Part shown: positions 59,342 to 64,000 of the stretch, piece after piece
Numbering within the stretch: the stretch's first letter is position 1
How the letters are laid out: each line of letters opens with the position of its first letter
NCBI RefSeq assembly: GCF_902498995.1
Contig: NZ_CABVLY010000029.1
Coordinates: 28,824-92,823 of the forward strand
Length of the DNA: 64,000 nucleotides
Origin: Burkholderia anthina
Lineage (GTDB): Bacteria > Pseudomonadota > Gammaproteobacteria > Burkholderiales > Burkholderiaceae
Reading direction: 5' to 3'
Notes under the pieces: model-generated
Databases searched by the model: none
What the model was told of the DNA's origin: nothing
The model's input: only the letters and a program-made list of their open reading frames with translations
Position numbers and translations under genes: made by a program

Positions 59342-60464
59342 CGCCACGGCGCGTCGGATTCCGGTTTCCGATCAGGAATCCGACGTGCAGCGTCGCCGGT
59401 GCAACCCGGCCGCTGCCCATGCGGCGATCGCCTTCCACGAGCCCGCGGGCGCGACACGCGCGACGATTCGGCCACGCCACGGCCCGAATCCGGCGCCGCG
59501 TGCGCGACGACGAGCGAGGCTCGGCGTGTGTCCGTCAGACTGATGTTGCGCATTCGATACATCCGAGCCCGGCGTTGCCGTCGTTCGGCGCGCATGCCCA
59601 ATCTCCGGGCGGCAGGGCAAATTGTCACGCCCGGAATTTGACATTTGGCCCCGTCCGCCGCTTCTCCGACCCTGCCATGGGTATCCATCGGCAGCGCCGG
59701 GCGCAACCCGTCGCCACCAGATCGTAAGCGGATGGGAAGCTCGCTCGCCGAGTCAGCCGGACGCGTTATTCAAGTCCCCGCCGACAATCCTCCGGGACAC
59801 ATCAATTGGAACAAATTTCCGATCGGAATACCGAGAGCAGAACAGCCGCGCTGTAGCAATTTTTTACAACTTCGCTTGAGCGGCCGGCCACCGAACGCCC
59901 GTCACACGGGCGGCGGCAGCTCCAGCGATGAGCAAATGTGCACAATCGCACATCACTTGCCTCACGTATTTTTCGATTGAATCGAGACTAATTTAATACA
60001 AATAAAAATACCGATTCCCCATGAATTAATAAGTTAACAAAACGTCAATTTTTCTCGATCCAGATTGTTACCAAAACATTACAAATCAGAAAGGTGGACC
60101 TGGTTCGCAAACGTTTGCCATTTCATTTTCCTTACTTTTCGAGGCATCCCGTGTGTAATGTAGCGCACAAATCGCACATAAACCGTTGAATCATATGAGT
60201 TTTTACACGGCACCAGGGTGCGCGCGAAGCCCTACACTCTGCATTCTCGTTATTTTCCAAATCGTTACGTGCCAATACATCAAAACGCGACACATTGACC
60301 TTCCTTTAACTTTCAAAACCCTCCATTTATCACTATTTGTCAATCTCCAGAAAATATCTCAAATAAACTCCGCCCATCATTTTTGAGATTCGCGCGAGCG
60401 CACGGCAGATTCATCTGACGAAATAGACCGGTGTGTTGCGTTGCGTATTTGGAGGTAGCACGAC
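59342..60464. other. 1.1-kb AT-rich region upstream of the adhesin
   Basis: The first 350 bases are GC-rich. Just after the ferritin-like stop lies a perfect 11-bp inverted repeat (CGTCGGATTCC at 59352-59362 with 59375-59385) that could be a terminator. From about 59780 to 60440 the sequence becomes much more AT-rich than anywhere else in the window, with runs such as AAATAAAAATACCG. This fits a large promoter and silencing region for the adhesin, and possibly foreign DNA. A 66-codon plus-strand frame at 60186-60386 has no ribosome-binding sequence and looks like chance. Confidence 0.6.
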
Positions 60465-63400
60465 ATGAACCGCACATACCGCTCTATCTGGAACGAAGCC
60501 CTCGGCACCTGGGTTGCAGCATCGGAAATTTCTACCGCACGCGGCAAGCCGAATAAGTCTGCCGTGGCGAAAGCCGTTGCAACCGCTGTTCTGGCAGGGG
60601 GGATTGCCGTCGGCAACGTCGCGCACGCGCAATATTCTGCTGGCGGCACCTTTGGCAGCGTGGCGGCGACCGGGTCACAGTCGATCGCAATCGGTGGCAA
60701 TAACGGCAGCACCACGACGGCGAGCGGCTCGACGTCCATCGCAATCGGCGCGAATGCAACCGCCTCCGGCGACTACTCGCAAGCCTTCGGCCAGAATTCG
60801 AAGTCGACGGGCAACAGCTCCATCGGTATCGGCTCGGGATCGCAGGCGACGGCAAACGGCGCCGCCGCGGTCGGCAACGATGCGAAGGCACAGGGCTCGA
60901 GCTCGGTCGCCATCGGCGGCGGCGACGGTTCCGGCCTGGGGGGTGCTACGGCCGGCGCGTCCAATTCGGTTGCGATCGGACGCTACTCGGTGGTGAATTC
61001 GACCGCAACGGGTGCTACCGCGATCGGCCTCAACGCCACCGCGCAATACGCCAACAGCGTCGCAATCGGACAGGGCAGCGTCACCGGCACGGCAGCGCCG
61101 ACCGGAACCGGCTACCTGACCGGCAGCACGGCGCCTACGTCGGAAATGTCGATCGGCAGCTCGACGAATCTTCGCCGCATCACCAACGTCGCCGACGGCT
61201 CCGCTCCCCACGATGCGGTCACCGTGGCTCAGCTCAGCACCGGAATGAGCACGACGACGAGCGCGATCAGCAGCCTGTCGTCGTCGACGTCGACGGGGTT
61301 GTCGTCGGCTACCAGCTCCATCGGGTCGCTCTCGACCGGTCTCAGCTCGACCAATAGCAACGTCACTTCGCTTTCGTCGTCCACGTCGACGGGGCTCTCG
61401 TCGGCCACCAGTTCCATCGGCTCGCTCTCGACCGGCCTCAGCTCGACCAATAGCAACGTCACGTCGCTTTCGTCGTCCACGTCGACGGGGCTCTCGTCGG
61501 CTACCAGCTCCATCGGCTCGCTTTCGACCGGCCTCAGCTCGACCAACAGCAACGTCACTTCGCTGTCGTCGTCCACGTCGACGGGGCTCTCGTCGGCTAC
61601 CAGTTCCATCGGGTCGCTCTCGACCGGCCTCAGCTCGACCAACAGCCACGTCACGTCGCTGTCGTCGTCCACGTCGACAGGGCTGTCGTCGGCCACCAGC
61701 TCCATCGGGTCACTGTCCACCGGACTCTCGTCGACCAACAGCTCCGTCGGTTCGTTGTCCACCGGCCTCAGCTCGACCAACAGCAACGTCACGTCGCTGT
61801 CGTCCTCGACTTCGACGGGGCTCTCGTCAGCCACCAGTTCCATCGGGTCGCTTTCGACCGGACTCTCGTCGACCAACAGCTCCGTCGGTTCGTTGTCCAC
61901 CGGCCTGAGTTCAACCAACAGCAACGTCGCTTCGCTGTCGTCGTCGACTTCGACAGGGCTCTCGTCGGCGACTAGCTCCATTGGGTCGCTCTCGACTGGC
62001 CTCAGCTCGACCAATAGCAACGTCACGTCGCTGTCGTCGTCCACGTCGACGGGGCTTTCTTCGGCTACCAGCTCGATCGGTTCGCTGTCCACCGGACTCT
62101 CGTCGACCAACAGCTCCGTCGGTTCGTTGTCCACCGGCCTCAGCTCGACCAACAGCAACGTCACTTCGCTTTCGTCGTCCACGTCGACGGGGCTTTCTTC
62201 GGCGACTAGCTCGATCGGCTCGCTTTCGACCGGTCTCAGCTCGACCAACAGCAACGTCACTTCGCTTTCGTCCTCGACGTCGACGGGGCTCTCGTCGGCT
62301 ACCAGCTCCATCGGCTCGCTTTCGACCGGTCTCAGCTCGACCAATAGCAACGTCACCTCGCTGTCGTCCTCGACGTCGACGGGGCTCTCGTCGGCCACCA
62401 GTTCCATCGGTTCGCTGTCCACCGGACTCTCGTCGACCAACAGCTCCGTCGGGTCGTTGTCCACCGGCCTGAGTTCGACCAACAGCAACGTCGCTTCGCT
62501 GTCGTCGTCGACTTCGACGGGGCTTTCGTCGGCCACTAGCTCCATCGGCTCGCTCTCGACCGGTCTCAGCTCGACCAACAGCAACGTCACCTCGCTTTCG
62601 TCGTCCACGTCGACAGGTCTCTCGTCGGCCACCAGCTCGATCGGTTCGCTGTCCACCGGCCTCAGCACGGTCACGACCAAGACCGACAACCTCGGCAGCA
62701 GCACAGCTGCGGCGCTCGGCGGCGGTGCGAAATATGATTCGACGACCGGAACGGTTTCCGCTCCGGCATACACGACCTACAACGCGAACGGCACGACGTC
62801 GACCGCCAATAGCGTCGGCTCGGCGATCGACAACATCAACAGCCAGGGCATCAAGTACTTCCACGCTAATTCGACGGCTGCCGACAGCCAGGCGCTCGGC
62901 ACCGATTCCGTTGCGATCGGCCCGAATGCCGTCGCCAACAATACCGGCGATGTCGCGCTCGGCAGCGGCTCCGTCACCGAAGCACCCAATCCGACGCCGA
63001 CCGGTACCGTCGGCGGCGTGACGACCACGTTTGCGGGTGGCAACCCGAGTAGCGTCGTCAGCGTCGGCGACGCAAGCAAGAACACCACGCGTCAGATCAC
63101 CAATGTCGCGGCCGGTCAAATCACCTCGACCAGCACCGATGCGATCAACGGCTCCCAGCTCTTCGCGACCAATTCGGCCGTCGACTCGCTGTCGACGACG
63201 GTATCGTCGTCCAGCAACGTAATCTCGTCGCTGTCGACCGGGATCAACTCGCTGTCGACGGGCTTGAGCTCGACCGATAGCACGGTGACGTCGCTCTCGA
63301 CTTCCACGTCGACCGGCCTGTCGTCGGCTGATAGCTCGATCAGTTCGCTCTCTACGTCGACTTCGACCGGGATCAATTCGCTGTCGACGGGCCTCAGTTC

Positions 63401-64000
63401 GACCGACAGCACGGTGACGTCGCTCTCGACTTCCACGTCGACTGGCCTCTCGTCGGCTGACAGCTCAATCAGCTCGCTGTCTACGTCGACTTCGACGGGG
63501 ATCAATTCGCTGTCGACCGGTCTCAGCTCGACCGACAGTACGGTGACGTCGCTCTCGACCTCCACGTCGACCGGTCTGTCATCGGCTGATAGCTCGATCA
63601 GTTCGCTCTCCACGTCGACTTCGACGGGGATCAATTCGCTGTCCACCGGCCTCAGCTCGACCGACAGCACGGTGACGTCGCTCTCGACTTCCACGTCGAC
63701 TGGCCTCTCGTCGGCTGATAGCTCGATCAGTTCGCTGTCCACGTCGACTTCGACGGGGATCAATTCGCTGTCGACCGGTCTCAGCTCGACCGACAGTACG
63801 GTGACGTCGCTCTCGACCTCCACATCGACCGGTCTGTCATCGGCTGATAGCTCGATCAGTTCGCTCTCTACGTCGACTTCGACGGGGATCAATTCGCTGT
63901 CGACCGGCCTCAGCTCGACCGACAGCACGGTGACGTCGCTCTCGACTTCCACGTCGACTGGCCTCTCGTCGGCTGATAGCTCGATCAGTTCGCTGTCCAC
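60465..64000 (+). CDS. trimeric autotransporter adhesin (YadA-like), 5' part, truncated by window edge
   Basis: An open frame of 1178 codons to the right edge with no stop. ATG 60465 has GGAGG 9 bases upstream. The N-terminus is the extended signal peptide ESPR, MNRTYRSIWNEALGTWVAAS, then a hydrophobic core ending AHAQYS. The passenger starts with YadA-head repeats such as GSQSIAIGGN, SGSTSIAIGANATASGDYSQ and NSVAIGRYS. A neck motif follows (ITNVADGSAPHDAVTVAQLS). Then a stalk of Ser/Thr-rich repeats runs 61250-62690, a second head/neck (ALGTDSVAIGPNAVANNTGD, ITNVAAGQITSTSTDAINGS), and a second repeat block from 63190 on. The protein is exported by type Vc secretion and should form surface fibres. 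The beta-barrel anchor must lie beyond this window. Confidence 0.93.
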   Translation, partial: MNRTYRSIWNEALGTWVAASEISTARGKPNKSAVAKAVATAVLAGGIAVGNVAHAQYSAGGTFGSVAATGSQSIAIGGNNGSTTTASGSTSIAIGANATASGDYSQAFGQNSKSTGNSSIGIGSGSQATANGAAAVGNDAKAQGSSSVAIGGGDGSGLGGATAGASNSVAIGRYSVVNSTATGATAIGLNATAQYANSVAIGQGSVTGTAAPTGTGYLTGSTAPTSEMSIGSSTNLRRITNVADGSAPHDAVTVAQLSTGMSTTTSAISSLSSSTSTGLSSATSSIGSLSTGLSSTNSNVTSLSSSTSTGLSSATSSIGSLSTGLSSTNSNVTSLSSSTSTGLSSATSSIGSLSTGLSSTNSNVTSLSSSTSTGLSSATSSIGSLSTGLSSTNSHVTSLSSSTSTGLSSATSSIGSLSTGLSSTNSSVGSLSTGLSSTNSNVTSLSSSTSTGLSSATSSIGSLSTGLSSTNSSVGSLSTGLSSTNSNVASLSSSTSTGLSSATSSIGSLSTGLSSTNSNVTSLSSSTSTGLSSATSSIGSLSTGLSSTNSSVGSLSTGLSSTNSNVTSLSSSTSTGLSSATSSIGSLSTGLSSTNSNVTSLSSSTSTGLSSATSSIGSLSTGLSSTNSNVTSLSSSTSTGLSSATSSIGSLSTGLSSTNSSVGSLSTGLSSTNSNVASLSSSTSTGLSSATSSIGSLSTGLSSTNSNVTSLSSSTSTGLSSATSSIGSLSTGLSTVTTKTDNLGSSTAAALGGGAKYDSTTGTVSAPAYTTYNANGTTSTANSVGSAIDNINSQGIKYFHANSTAADSQALGTDSVAIGPNAVANNTGDVALGSGSVTEAPNPTPTGTVGGVTTTFAGGNPSSVVSVGDASKNTTRQITNVAAGQITSTSTDAINGSQLFATNSAVDSLSTTVSSSSNVISSLSTGINSLSTGLSSTDSTVTSLSTSTSTGLSSADSSISSLSTSTSTGINSLSTGLSSTDSTVTSLSTSTSTGLSSADSSISSLSTSTSTGINSLSTGLSSTDSTVTSLSTSTSTGLSSADSSISSLSTSTSTGINSLSTGLSSTDSTVTSLSTSTSTGLSSADSSISSLSTSTSTGINSLSTGLSSTDSTVTSLSTSTSTGLSSADSSISSLSTSTSTGINSLSTGLSSTDSTVTSLSTSTSTGLSSADSSISSLS
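61245..62665 (+). repeat. tandem repeats of 96 and 138 bp in the adhesin stalk
   Basis: Conserved AACGTC markers occur at about 61361, 61457, 61553, 61649, 61787, 61925, 62021, 62159, 62255, 62351, 62489 and 62585. The spacings are 96 (seven times) and 138 (four times). The 96-bp unit encodes 32 residues, such as STGLSSATSSIGSLSTGLSS. The 138-bp unit adds a 14-residue block, LSTGLSSTNSSVGS. All lengths are multiples of three, so changes in copy number keep the frame. Confidence 0.9.
63190..64000 (+). repeat. tandem repeats of 129 bp in the second adhesin stalk
   Basis: The ACGGTGACGTC marker recurs at 63282, 63411, 63540, 63669, 63798 and 63927, always 129 bases apart. Each unit encodes 43 residues, including TVTSLSTSTSTGLSSADSSI and later GINSLSTGLSSTDS. 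Adjacent units are nearly identical at the DNA level and continue past the right edge. Confidence 0.92.

Noticed and set aside
60186..60386. 66-codon plus-strand frame in the AT-rich region
   Set aside because: No ribosome-binding sequence, not GC3-biased, and lies in the likely promoter region of the adhesin.
61229..64000. Long minus-strand open frames (514, 402 and 294 aa), rich in Val, Glu, Asp and Pro
   Set aside because: They are the antisense of the Ser/Thr-rich adhesin repeats; TCG/AGC-rich codons rarely give stops on the opposite strand. They lack ribosome-binding sequences and any family pattern.
61245..64000. CRISPR-like array
   Set aside because: Repeats are contiguous, multiples of three and coding; there are no unique spacers between them.

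Overview
The window looks like part of the second chromosome of a Burkholderia, most likely of the cepacia complex. This rests on very high GC with strong GC3 bias, dense catabolic and transport operons, and several families common in that genus (DUF4148, DUF2339/DUF3999, PACE, a large trimeric autotransporter). The assignment is inference from style and gene content; no search was run. No rRNA, tRNA, CRISPR array, complete IS element or prophage was seen.

0-9 kb: a LysR regulator, a carboxymuconolactone-decarboxylase-like protein and an aldo/keto reductase; a small orphan protein; a divergent pair made of an unknown 301-aa protein and a small HTH protein with a possibly leaderless start; a GNAT enzyme; a scar where the 3' ends of a PBP1C-like gene and a lolC-like gene meet; an unknown 269-aa protein; and a secreted CocE-type lipoprotein hydrolase. 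9-14 kb: an amino-acid/ureide module on the minus strand (M20 amidohydrolase, diaminopropionate ammonia-lyase, and a decayed APC permease), then a 2-hydroxyacid dehydrogenase. 14-18 kb: a four-gene osmoprotectant ABC transporter in the order of E. coli osmF-yehYXW. 18-21 kb: a small lytic transglycosylase, a DUF1311 protein, an orphan protein, and a HipBA toxin-antitoxin pair with a repeated motif upstream.

21-30 kb: a complete sarcosine catabolic operon (sdaA-soxB-soxD-soxA-soxG-folB-like) on the minus strand, with a divergent GlxA/AraC activator of the SouR/GbdR type. Methylene-tetrahydrofolate, glycine and serine chemistry are combined: sarcosine oxidase makes glycine and a one-carbon unit, and SdaA turns serine into pyruvate. 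30-37 kb: a GntR-controlled four-carbon acid sugar operon (ltnD, otnK, otnC, MFS permease, otnI, denD) that should feed L-threonate and D-erythronate to dihydroxyacetone phosphate. 37-39.5 kb: an HpnI-like glycosyltransferase and a flippase-like membrane protein.

39.7-46 kb: an OmpR/EnvZ-type two-component system followed by cytochrome b561, with PmrA-box-like sequences before both; two DUF4148 proteins; an aspartyl/asparaginyl hydroxylase-like protein; a LysR regulator and a PACE efflux protein. 46-50 kb: a choline/betaine ABC transporter (ATPase, permease, binding protein) with a GlxA-type regulator inserted between permease and binding protein. 50.7-55.5 kb: a DUF2339-DUF3999 membrane pair. 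55.5-59.3 kb: GNAT, NIPSNAP, an FMN reductase, a small protein, a ferritin-like protein, and a strong minus-strand terminator that suggests an unannotated small RNA.

59.3-64 kb: an AT-rich 1.1-kb upstream region and then the 5' part of a very large trimeric autotransporter adhesin, open to the right edge of the window. Its stalk is built from DNA repeats of 96/138 bp and then 129 bp. Long minus-strand open frames across the repeats are artefacts.
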